NCBI GenBank assembly: GCA_004557285.1
Contig: SFEK01000003.1
Location: forward strand, 1-31,737
Length of the DNA: 31,737 nt
DNA from: Bacteroidales bacterium
GTDB lineage: Bacteria; Bacteroidota; Bacteroidia; Bacteroidales; Bacteroidaceae
Direction of reading: 5' to 3'
This document shows, one piece after another, positions 1 to 6,640 of this stretch. Position 1 is the stretch's first letter. Every line of letters begins with the position of its first letter. The position numbers and the translations under genes are program-made. A model generated the notes under the pieces. That model was not told where the DNA came from, ran no database searches, and worked only from the letters and a program-made list of their open reading frames with translations.

Positions 1-321
1 ATTCGCCGCATCACAATAGTCTGCCAAAAATTTCATTTTGTCCATTGTTTCACGATCTTCCGTATGGCGTTGACGGTAGAGCATGAAACTCTTGGCTACC
101 TTATAATATCCCTCTTTCATCAGAGCCATTTCCACCTGATTCTGTATATCCTCTACCTTGATGCCCTCATGAACATCCAAATGGCTGATAATCTTTGACA
201 TACATCCAAGGTCTGCAGGTTCGTCAACCGAGTTGAAAGCCTTGATGATGGCATTCATAATCTTGTCGAGGCTGAATCGCTCAAGGCCTCCGTCGCGCTT
301 TGTAATCGTGAAGTTATTCAT
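1..321 (-). CDS. nrdD: Anaerobic (class III) ribonucleoside-triphosphate reductase, N-terminal ATP-cone part (partial)
   Basis: The reverse strand reads an open frame of 107 codons from an ATG at 321-319 to the window edge, beginning MNNFTITKRDGGLERFSLDK. The pattern of a basic KRDG turn, an alternating F..DKI..AI..A helix, then a V.DIQ..VE.AL segment and a K.Y..A..F..YR.QR helix is the ATP-cone allosteric domain found at the start of ribonucleotide reductases. The residues after the cone (TMDKMKFLADYCDAAN) resemble the linker seen in Bacteroidales NrdD, which makes glycyl-radical NrdD the best choice over class I NrdA or the NrdR repressor. It reduces ribonucleotides to deoxyribonucleotides in the cytoplasm under anoxia; ATP/dATP binding to the cone switches activity. 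The catalytic part lies outside the window. It is divergent from, and unrelated to, the carbohydrate operon. Confidence 0.85.
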   Translation of the reverse strand, partial: MNNFTITKRDGGLERFSLDKIMNAIIKAFNSVDEPADLGCMSKIISHLDVHEGIKVEDIQNQVEMALMKEGYYKVAKSFMLYRQRHTEDRETMDKMKFLADYCDAAN

Positions 322-370
322 TGACAATAATCGAAAAGTTTCAGTAATTTTTCTTCTTTTTCAACTGATG

Positions 371-422
371 AAGTTTTCCGTTTTGGAAAACTTTTCATTT
401 TCATTTTCAGAAAAAGTTTTCC
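371..422 (-). promoter_or_regulatory. Inverted and direct repeat cluster in the nrdD leader
   Basis: AAGTTTTCC at 371-379 pairs perfectly with GGAAAACTT at 385-393 across a 5-nt loop. A third copy of AAGTTTTCC lies at 414-422. All three sit between the predicted transcription start and the nrdD start codon. The arrangement could be an RNA hairpin or a repressor site with two half-sites plus an extra one. It does not resemble the canonical NrdR box that I know. Confidence 0.45.
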
Positions 423-444
423 ATTTTGTTCACCAATTCGGGTG

Positions 445-475
445 CAAAAGTAATACAAGTTATTTAAATCGCAAA
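445..475 (-). promoter_or_regulatory. Predicted Bacteroides-type promoter for nrdD
   Basis: On the minus strand, TTTG (475-472) is followed after exactly 19 nt by TACTTTTG (452-445). This matches the Bacteroidetes primary sigma (SigABfr) consensus of TTTG at -33 and TAnnTTTG at -7. Transcription would begin near 440, giving nrdD a 5' leader of roughly 115-120 nt that contains the AAGTTTTCC repeats. Confidence 0.6.
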
Positions 476-530
476 ATATTTCCATGAAAATCTATGCATA
501 TTTTTTCCGACGAGGAAACAAGAAATTCTT

Positions 531-563
531 CCCGAACGAATCCCGAAGGAATCCCGAAGGATT
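531..563. repeat. Three tandem 11-bp repeats (CCCGAAGGAAT-like)
   Basis: CCCGAACGAAT (531-541), CCCGAAGGAAT (542-552) and CCCGAAGGATT (553-563) follow each other without spacers, each differing by one or two bases. The array lies in the non-coding interval between nrdD and the operon. No function can be assigned from sequence. Confidence 0.7.
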
Positions 564-679
564 GTCGCAACCGTTGTTAGCCAGGTGACGCTCCCTCTTC
601 CCAACAACTGTAACAACTGCTATAGCTGCAACTCAAAAGTTTCGCTTTAATCCACTTGTGGTCAACAAGCGTTCAAGGT

Positions 680-730
680 GCTGGCCGAACCTAAGTCGCT
701 GGCCGAAAAGGAAAGGCTAAGGAAAGGCTA
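680..730. repeat. Paired short direct repeats: GCTGGCCGAA x2 and AGGAAAGGCTA x2
   Basis: GCTGGCCGAA occurs at 680-689 and 698-707. Immediately after, AGGAAAGGCTA is repeated perfectly in tandem at 709-719 and 720-730. The second array has the same 11-bp unit length as the array at 531-563 but a different sequence. Confidence 0.65.
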
Positions 731-740
731 TGCACGGTAA

Positions 741-805
741 GTTCTTGGCCCTGGGCAGAGCGAAGCGGCACCCTGGGTAGGTTAACCTCCCCAATGCACC
801 CTGCA
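741..805. repeat. GC-rich stretch with repeated CCCTGGG/GCACCCTG and a perfect 10-bp palindrome
   Basis: CCCTGGG occurs twice (from 749 and from 771) around GCAGAGCGAAGCGGCA. GCACCCTG recurs near 796. A perfect palindrome AGGTTAACCT lies at 779-788. Composition differs clearly from the AT-rich flanks. It may belong to an intergenic repeat family of Bacteroidales, which is my impression from memory and not shown by this window alone. Confidence 0.4.
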
Positions 806-915
806 AGGACAAAAGCCTCAAGAGACAGTAGTTCTGATATGCGGGACAAACACCCCTGGCATAATGACTGATTACCGTGAATTATTGACATTAATCAAAC
901 AAAAACGAAAAAACA

Positions 916-947
916 TTTGTGCATATCAAGAAAAAGGAGTATATTTG
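916..947 (+). promoter_or_regulatory. Predicted Bacteroides-type promoter of the RG-II operon
   Basis: TTTG at 916-919 and TATATTTG at 940-947 are separated by 20 nt, matching the Bacteroidetes -33/-7 consensus. Transcription would begin near 954, giving a leader of about 75 nt before the first gene. It is the only consensus-quality promoter I noticed ahead of the plus-strand gene series, which supports one long transcript, although I did not scan gene interiors systematically. Confidence 0.6.
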
Positions 948-983
948 CAATGCCTATCAAACAACTGCCTCATGGGTACAAAT

Positions 984-1018
984 CACTAAAACAGCCGTCA
1001 TTGAAAATGACTAAAACA
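984..1018 (+). promoter_or_regulatory. Leader hairpin and flanking ACTAAAACA repeats before the first operon gene
   Basis: GTCATT (997-1002) and AATGAC (1006-1011) form a perfect 6-bp inverted repeat with a 3-nt loop, between promoter and first start codon. ACTAAAACA occurs on both sides of it, beginning at 985 and at 1010. This could be an RNA stem in the 5' leader or a binding site; no known regulator motif is recognised. Confidence 0.35.
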
Positions 1019-1029
1019 TTAAACAAACA

Positions 1030-1905
1030 ATGGAAAAAAAATTACGGATTATTTTGACGGTACTGGCTCTTGCATTCAGTTTCGGACTTCAGCAAGAGGC
1101 GGCGGCACAACCTCGCTATCAGGTGGGAGTATGTGACTGGATGATTCTGAAACGGCAGAAGTTAGGCGAGTTCCAACTGGCCAAGGACCTGGGCTGCGAC
1201 GGACTGGAAATGGACATGGGAGGACTGGGAAAGCGCATGGCCTTTGACAACAAGATGCGTGACCCCAAAATGGTGGAAACCTTCAAGCAAAAGGCGGCGG
1301 AGCTGGACATCAAGATCGGCGCCGTGGCCATGTCGGGATTCTACGGACAAGACTTCTCCACGAAACCCAGCTGGAGATGGCTGATACAAGACTGCCTCAA
1401 CACGCTCGACGCGATGGGGGCTGAGGTGGCATTTCTCCCCTTGGGCGGATGCGGCAACGACTGGACGACCAACGACGAAAAGCGCCAGCGCATCATCTGG
1501 CGACTGCACGAGGCCGGCGAAATGGCCAAAGCCAGGGGCAAGGTGATTGGCATCGACACCCCGCTAAGTGCCGAAGACAATATCTGCCTGCTCGACGAGA
1601 TTGGCTCTGAGGGCATCAGGATTTTCTACAAATTCCAGACGGCGGTAGAGCACAAGCGCAACATCGCCAAAGAGATCAAGACTCTGGGCAAAGAGCGCAT
1701 CTGTGCCATACATGCCAGCAACACCGACGGGGTGTGGCTGCGCAACGACAAGGACATCGACATGAAGAGCATCAAAAAGGCGCTCGACAAGATGGGATGG
1801 AGCGGATGGCTGTTCGTGGAACGCAGCAGGGATGTGAACGATGTGAGAAACGTGAAGAAAAACTATGGTGAAAATGTCAAATACCTGAAAGAAATACTAC
1901 AATAA
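1030..1905 (+). CDS. Secreted xylose-isomerase-like TIM-barrel protein (sugar isomerase/epimerase or AP-endonuclease-2 superfamily)
   Basis: This 291-residue protein starts with a clear signal peptide (K/R-rich start, hydrophobic residues 7-20, AAA-Q cleavage near 26-27), so it is exported, unlike ordinary cytoplasmic sugar-phosphate isomerases. The rest fits the xylose-isomerase-like TIM barrel (PF01261): DGLEMDMGG (57-65) after the first strand, GIDTPL (174-179), AIHASNTDGVW (226-236) and a C-terminal WLFVERSRD (260-268). D/E, H228 and E264 are plausible metal ligands. Similar exported proteins accompany Bacteroidetes polysaccharide utilisation genes, but I know no proven reaction. It is the first gene after the promoter and is 21 nt upstream of the DUF3826 gene. 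It could act on a free periplasmic sugar released from RG-II, or be an enzyme of a different type using the same fold. Confidence 0.75.
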   Translation: MEKKLRIILTVLALAFSFGLQQEAAAQPRYQVGVCDWMILKRQKLGEFQLAKDLGCDGLEMDMGGLGKRMAFDNKMRDPKMVETFKQKAAELDIKIGAVAMSGFYGQDFSTKPSWRWLIQDCLNTLDAMGAEVAFLPLGGCGNDWTTNDEKRQRIIWRLHEAGEMAKARGKVIGIDTPLSAEDNICLLDEIGSEGIRIFYKFQTAVEHKRNIAKEIKTLGKERICAIHASNTDGVWLRNDKDIDMKSIKKALDKMGWSGWLFVERSRDVNDVRNVKKNYGENVKYLKEILQ

Positions 1906-1926
1906 AAATCATAAAAAACCACTATA

Positions 1927-2592
1927 ATGAAAAATATTCTGACTATATTCTTGGCACTTTGTGGCGTGGTTTGCGCCCAGGCACAACATATCAACCTCAA
2001 TTCGGCTGGACGCCCCGCTGACTATGTATCGACCATCATGAACAGGTCGCAGAAGGTGACCGACGCCCTGCAGATAACGGGAACGCCAAAAGGACAGGAG
2101 GTGCTCAACATCGTAGCCAACCGATACTTTGAGCTGAACGACATCTACAGCGAGCGCGACAGCTTGAAGAAGGCGGCAGCCGCTCTTGAAGGCGAGGCCA
2201 AGAAAAACATGCAGGCTTTGGCTGAAAGCCAGAAAGACCAGAAACTATACCGTTCGCATTTCGGGTTCGTTGCCCAACTTTCACTTTTCCTCGACGACAA
2301 ACAAATCGAGCAGGTGAAAGACATACTCACCTACAACGTGGTGAACGTGACCTACGAGGCACAATGCGACATGATTCCCACGCTGAAAGAGGAGGAAAAG
2401 GTACAAATCCTGGCCTGGCTGAAAGAGGCCCGCGAATATGCCATTGATGCCGAAAGTTCGAAGAAAAAGCATGAGGCATTCGGCAAATACAAGGGACGCA
2501 TCAACAACTATCTCAGCAAAAGAGGCTACAACCTCACCAAAGAGCGTGAGGAATGGGCTAAAAGAGTGAAAGCCAGAGGCGGCACCCTGTAA
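1927..2592 (+). CDS. Exported DUF3826 protein
   Basis: The 221-residue product has a signal peptide (hydrophobic residues 4-14, cleavage likely after AQA near 20). It then has a mostly helical, charged body. The conserved-looking core VVNVTYEAQCDMIP, a run of E/K-rich helix, and the C-terminal RINNYLSKRGYNLTKEREEW agree with my recollection of the DUF3826 family, small exported proteins found with Bacteroidetes pectin-degradation genes. No catalytic motif is evident and no function is established. It sits between the isomerase-like gene (21-nt gap) and GH127 (123-nt gap that contains a hairpin), so it belongs to the operon's leading pair of non-CAZyme proteins. Confidence 0.75.
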   Translation: MKNILTIFLALCGVVCAQAQHINLNSAGRPADYVSTIMNRSQKVTDALQITGTPKGQEVLNIVANRYFELNDIYSERDSLKKAAAALEGEAKKNMQALAESQKDQKLYRSHFGFVAQLSLFLDDKQIEQVKDILTYNVVNVTYEAQCDMIPTLKEEEKVQILAWLKEAREYAIDAESSKKKHEAFGKYKGRINNYLSKRGYNLTKEREEWAKRVKARGGTL

Positions 2593-2601
2593 CAGCCATA
2601 C

Positions 2602-2625
2602 GGGGAAACCACACTGGTTTTCCCC
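2602..2625 (+). other. Intercistronic RNA hairpin before GH127
   Basis: GGGGAAACCA (2602-2611) can pair with TGGTTTTCCCC (2615-2625), with one bulged base and a 3-nt loop. No T-run follows, so it is not a standard intrinsic terminator. It lies 10 nt after the DUF3826 stop and about 90 nt before GH127, and could set relative mRNA levels by pausing, partial termination or protecting a processed 3' end. Confidence 0.5.
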
Positions 2626-2715
2626 ACCACTGCCAACGGAACAGCACTTCCTCCTGCTGATGCTGCCAACGGCGAGAACGAGAAAACGACACCCAAAACT
2701 ACTAAAATAAACAAA

Positions 2716-4827
2716 ATGACATACCGAATGAAAAGCATCATTTCCTGCACAGCCCTGTTTGGAGGGCTGTGGCTCGCCACGACACCCGTCATGGCCCAGC
2801 AAAACGGTATCACCGATACACGGAACAGCAAATTTGCCATCATGAACTCCACCCCCATCTCTGCCGTGAAATGGACAGAAGGTTTTTGGGGAGAACGTTT
2901 CGGCGTGCTCAGCAACACATCGCTGAAAAGCATGTGGGAAACATGGAAATCACCTGACGGGCATAGTTACAACAACTTCCTCATCGCAGCAGGAGAAAAA
3001 CAAGGCAAGCGCCACGGACCTCCATTCCACGATGGCGACTTCTACAAATGGCTGGAAGCGGTGGCTGCCGTATATGCGGTGAACAAAGATCCCGAACTGG
3101 AGAAAATCATGGATGAGGTCATCCGCCTCATCGCCAAGGCACAACGCCCCGACGGCTATCTGCACACGCCTGTCATCATCGCCGAACTGAACAAAAAGGC
3201 GGCAGCAGCAGAAGAGGAGAAAGAGAATGAGGCCATTGGCACCAAAGTGGGCACGGGCAAGGACGGCGCATTCGGCAACCGACTGAACTTTGAAACCTAC
3301 AATCTGGGGCACCTCATCACGGCAGGCATCATTCATCAGCGTGCCACAGGCAAGAACACCCTGTTCAACTGCGCCGTGAAAGCAGCCGACTTCCTGTGCT
3401 CGTTCTATGAGAATCATCCCGAAGACCTGGCACGCAACGCCGTGTGCCCCTCACATTATATGGCCATGGCAGAGATTTACCGGGCCACGGGAAACCCTCG
3501 TTATCTGAAAACGGCCCAGGGCATGATCGACATCCGTGGCATGGTGGAAAACGGTACCGACGACAACCAGGACCGCATACCGTTCCGCCAGCAATACAAC
3601 GCCATGGGACACTCCGTGCGCGCCAACTATCTGTATGCCGGTGTGGCCGACCTCTTCTTGGAGCAGGGTGAGGAACAGCTGATGAAAAACCTCACTTCGA
3701 TTTGGGACGATATCGTTTACCGAAAGATGTATATCAACGGTGCATGTGGTGCCTTGTACGACGGCACTTCGCCCGACGGTACCGACTACAAGCCCGACAA
3801 CATACAGAAAGTGCACCAGAGCTATGGCCGCCCCTACCAGCTGCCCCACTCCACGGCGCACAACGAGACTTGCGCCAACATCGGCAACATGCTGCTCAAC
3901 TGGCGCATGTTCCAGGCCACTGGCAACGGCAAATACATCGACTTGGTGGAAAACTGTTTCTACAACAGCATCCTGTGCGGCATCAGTCTTGATGGCACCA
4001 AATATTTCTATACCAACCCCCTGCGTCTGAGCGACGAACTGCCCTACAAACTGCGATGGTCGAAGGAGCGCGAAACCTATATCAAGCGTTGCTTCTGCTG
4101 TCCTCCCAACACGCTCCGCACCCTCTGCGAGGCACAGGATTATGCCTACAGCATTGGCAACGACAAGACTATATATATAAATATGTATGGTGCCAACACC
4201 CTCAACACCACCATCGAGGGCATCGGCGAGGTGGGCATCACACAGGAAACCGACTATCCCTGGGACGGAAAGATAAAACTGACCATCAACAAACTGAAGG
4301 GTAAGAAAAAATTCGCCATCGCCCTGAGAATACCCGAGTGGGCCGACGAACCGGCCATCTGCAACGAAGGCCATTGGGATTTGATGACAAAAGAGGGCAA
4401 AGACGGCAACTATATCACCACAGACAGAACATGGAAAAAGGGTGACACCCTGACCATCAACCTGCCCATGAAGACACGGCTCATCGAGGCCAACCCACTG
4501 GTGGAGGAATGTCGCGGACAGGTGGCCGTGCAGCGTGGTCCTATCATCTACTGCCTGGAGAGCAACGACCTCAACGGCGTGGACATCGACAACATTGCCC
4601 TGCCCGTGGATGCAACATTCACTCCCGTGGAAACCACCATTGAGGGCAGCCGAATGATTGCTTTGGAAACCGAGGCTGTCAACCGCACGGAAGAGCCTTG
4701 GACAAACACCCTCTACCGACCCGTGAGCAAAGACAAACAGAAAGTGAAAATCCGCCTTATCCCCTACTATGCATGGGGCAACAGAGGCAAAAGCGAAATG
4801 ACCGTATGGATACCCGTAGAATATTGA
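2716..4827 (+). CDS. GH127 family glycoside hydrolase (aceric acid or beta-L-arabinofuranoside hydrolase)
   Basis: This 703-residue protein carries a signal peptide ending near AQ27 (an alternative ATG at 2728 gives a shorter n-region) and a GH127 (alpha/alpha)6 catalytic domain. The family's zinc/thiolate site is visible: HNETCANIG with E384 and C386, and CFCCPPNT with C461 and C462. The spacing matches E338, C340, C417, C418 that I recall for Bifidobacterium HypBA1, where a zinc-bound cysteine is the nucleophile. A C-terminal beta-sandwich follows. In the B. theta RG-II system the GH127 BT1003 acts on aceric acid in side chain B; that is the likely role here given the neighbours, with beta-L-arabinofuranosidase as alternative. 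Its stop lies inside the next gene's start, a 22-nt overlap implying translational coupling. Confidence 0.88.
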   Translation: MTYRMKSIISCTALFGGLWLATTPVMAQQNGITDTRNSKFAIMNSTPISAVKWTEGFWGERFGVLSNTSLKSMWETWKSPDGHSYNNFLIAAGEKQGKRHGPPFHDGDFYKWLEAVAAVYAVNKDPELEKIMDEVIRLIAKAQRPDGYLHTPVIIAELNKKAAAAEEEKENEAIGTKVGTGKDGAFGNRLNFETYNLGHLITAGIIHQRATGKNTLFNCAVKAADFLCSFYENHPEDLARNAVCPSHYMAMAEIYRATGNPRYLKTAQGMIDIRGMVENGTDDNQDRIPFRQQYNAMGHSVRANYLYAGVADLFLEQGEEQLMKNLTSIWDDIVYRKMYINGACGALYDGTSPDGTDYKPDNIQKVHQSYGRPYQLPHSTAHNETCANIGNMLLNWRMFQATGNGKYIDLVENCFYNSILCGISLDGTKYFYTNPLRLSDELPYKLRWSKERETYIKRCFCCPPNTLRTLCEAQDYAYSIGNDKTIYINMYGANTLNTTIEGIGEVGITQETDYPWDGKIKLTINKLKGKKKFAIALRIPEWADEPAICNEGHWDLMTKEGKDGNYITTDRTWKKGDTLTINLPMKTRLIEANPLVEECRGQVAVQRGPIIYCLESNDLNGVDIDNIALPVDATFTPVETTIEGSRMIALETEAVNRTEEPWTNTLYRPVSKDKQKVKIRLIPYYAWGNRGKSEMTVWIPVEY

Positions 4828-6563
4828 CAGCATTACTCCTTGCCGTCTTTGCAGGATCAAGCGTGCAGGCGGCAGACATTATCGTAAAACCCGGTGCCTA
4901 CACCATAGAAAAGGCGTTGCAGGAGGCTCGTGAGGCCCGACGACTCAACGGCGCTGAGCAGGTGTGCATCCACCTGAGCGAAGGCACCTACCGGTTAAAC
5001 CAGCCCATCATCATCCGACCCGAAGACAACGGCACCCGTATCGTGGCCGACGGGAAGGTGACCGTGAGCGGCGGCGTACGCCTCACAGGATGGAAGAAAG
5101 AGGGCAAATATTATGTGGCACAGGTGCCCGACTTCAACGGCAGACCGTTGGAGTTCAGACAGTTGTGGGTGAATGGCCGCAAGGCCGTTAGGGCAAGAGA
5201 CGTGGCCGATTTCAACGACATGTACCGCATCAGAGCCATCGACAAGGCCAAGGAAATATTGTATGTGCCTGCTGCGGCGGTGAAAAAGATCGTCAACGCC
5301 AGATATGCCGAGATGGTGATACACGAAATGTGGTGTGTGGCCAACCTGCGCATCAAGAACATCAAGATACAAGGCGACAGCGCAGCCGTGACATTCCACC
5401 AGCCCGAAAGTCACGTCCACTTCATGCACCCGTGGCCATCGCCAATGATTACCACCAACGGGCACAACTCGGCATTTTATCTCACCAACGCCAAGGAACT
5501 GCTCGACACCGAGGGCGAATGGTATCTTGACGCCCGTGCATCAAAGGTGTATTATCTGCCACGCAAAGGCGAGAACATGGCCACGGCAGAGGTGGAAGTA
5601 CCAGCCCTGGAGACCTTGCTCAAGGTAGAAGGCACACCCGACAACCCCGTTACCAACGTGAGCATCAACGGCGTCACCTTCAGCCATGCCACATGGATGC
5701 GTCCCTCCATCAGCGGTCATGCACCCTTGCAGGCCGGCATGTATATGATCGAGGCCTACAAGTTGCGCCCCAAGAAGATTCGTCCCAACGGCGACCATAA
5801 GCTCGACAACCAGGGCTGGGTGGGCAGACCTGCCGCCGCCGTGATGGTGGACTGTGCCGACGGTGTGGATTTCAACGCCTGCCGGTTTGAACACTTGGCA
5901 TCAAGTGGTCTCGACTATCATACATATATTAAAGGTGGAAACGTGCAGGGATGTACTTTCAGCGACATTGGCGGCAACGGCATTGTGGCAGGAAGTTTCG
6001 GTCCCGAGGCACACGAGGCTCACCTGCCCTACGACCCGTCTGACAAGCGCATCATCTGCACAGGACTGAACATCTCAGACAATCTGATTACCGATGTCAC
6101 CAACGAGGATTGGGGATGTGTCGGTATCGCCGCAGGGTTTGTCAAGGACATCAAGATTTGCCACAACGAAATCAGCGAGGTGTCATACACAGGCATCAGC
6201 ATGGGATGGGGATGGAATCAGCAGGTGTGCTCCATGTCGAACAATCTGGTGGAAGGCAACCTCATCCACCACTACGCCAAGCACATGTATGATACCGCAG
6301 GCATCTACACCTTGGGGTCGCAACCTCACAGCTTTGTGCAGGAGAATGTGGTGAGCGACATCTACTCTCCCAGCTATGCCCACGACCCCAACCACTGGTT
6401 CTATCTCTATACCGACGAAGGTTCATCGTGCATCACGGTAAGGAACAACTGGACACCGGCAGAGAAATTCCTCAAGAATGCCAACGGACCTTGCAACGTG
6501 TGGGAGAACAATGGGCCGATGGTGGCCGACAGCATCAAGGCCAAGGCCGGCATCAGGAAATAA
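4806..6563 (+). CDS. GH141 family right-handed beta-helix enzyme, probable RG-II alpha-L-fucosidase
   Basis: An upstream in-frame ATG at 4698 exists, but the ATG at 4806 directly precedes a signal peptide (RRILTALLLAVFAGSSVQA), so I take 4806, giving 585 residues and a 22-nt overlap with GH127. The body is a parallel beta-helix, with repeated short strands ending in N-rich turns (for example VSINGVTFSHATW, NLIHHYAKHMYDTAG). D496 in MYDTAG and D537 in YTDEGS are 41 residues apart, the same spacing as the catalytic pair I recall for BT1002 (D523, D564), the founding GH141 alpha-L-fucosidase of RG-II chain A. Expected role: periplasmic removal of fucose from chain A after the outer sugars are gone. 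A GH120 xylosidase-like or generic beta-helix role is possible but less likely here. Confidence 0.8.
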   Translation: MDTRRILTALLLAVFAGSSVQAADIIVKPGAYTIEKALQEAREARRLNGAEQVCIHLSEGTYRLNQPIIIRPEDNGTRIVADGKVTVSGGVRLTGWKKEGKYYVAQVPDFNGRPLEFRQLWVNGRKAVRARDVADFNDMYRIRAIDKAKEILYVPAAAVKKIVNARYAEMVIHEMWCVANLRIKNIKIQGDSAAVTFHQPESHVHFMHPWPSPMITTNGHNSAFYLTNAKELLDTEGEWYLDARASKVYYLPRKGENMATAEVEVPALETLLKVEGTPDNPVTNVSINGVTFSHATWMRPSISGHAPLQAGMYMIEAYKLRPKKIRPNGDHKLDNQGWVGRPAAAVMVDCADGVDFNACRFEHLASSGLDYHTYIKGGNVQGCTFSDIGGNGIVAGSFGPEAHEAHLPYDPSDKRIICTGLNISDNLITDVTNEDWGCVGIAAGFVKDIKICHNEISEVSYTGISMGWGWNQQVCSMSNNLVEGNLIHHYAKHMYDTAGIYTLGSQPHSFVQENVVSDIYSPSYAHDPNHWFYLYTDEGSSCITVRNNWTPAEKFLKNANGPCNVWENNGPMVADSIKAKAGIRK

Positions 6564-6598
6564 TACATATACCAAGAAACAATATTATAAACGAACAC

Positions 6599-6622
6599 TT
6601 AGGCAGGCAAACACCTGCCTAA
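6599..6622 (+). other. Perfect 9-bp hairpin ahead of the MFS gene
   Basis: TTAGGCAGG (6599-6607) and CCTGCCTAA (6614-6622) form a perfect stem with a 6-nt loop (CAAACA), 18 nt before the transporter start codon. There is no T-run on the plus strand, so it is not a classical terminator. A role in mRNA processing, stability or access of ribosomes to the transporter start is possible. Confidence 0.55.
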
Positions 6623-6640
6623 ACATAAAACAACAATGAT

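Larger units (their letters stand above)
322..1029. other. 708-bp intergenic region between diverging nrdD and the RG-II operon
   Basis: No credible coding sequence is seen on either strand; the short frames here lack family resemblance. The part next to nrdD (322-520) is very AT-rich and holds the nrdD promoter and an inverted repeat. The middle (530-890) is more GC-rich and is marked by short tandem direct repeats and a palindrome, and looks like a repeated or remnant element. The part next to the operon (890-1029) is AT-rich again and holds a Bacteroidetes-type promoter and a short hairpin. The separate sites are listed individually. Confidence 0.7.

Noticed and set aside
233..487. 84-codon plus-strand frame.
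   Set aside because: It begins inside nrdD antisense and runs through the AT-rich nrdD leader and promoter; the F/S/K-rich product looks non-coding.
691..891. 66-codon minus-strand frame in the intergenic region.
   Set aside because: No signal peptide, domain or start context supports it, and it overlaps the short repeats. It may be part of a repeated non-coding element.
4165..4190. TATATATATAAATATG run inside GH127 as a cryptic promoter.
   Set aside because: It encodes the conserved-looking TIYINMYG strand, and no TTTG element at proper distance was recognised.
4698..4805. Upstream start for the GH141 gene.
   Set aside because: It would add 36 charged residues before a perfect signal peptide and overlap GH127 by 130 nt; the ATG at 4806 explains export.
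3451..4860. Long minus-strand open frame of 469 codons opposite GH127.
   Set aside because: It is antisense to a protein with intact GH127 metal-site motifs; its composition (V, H, G rich) is typical of the shadow of a GC-rich coding strand. The same applies to minus frames at 11330-12817, 20178-21437 and 9947-10891.
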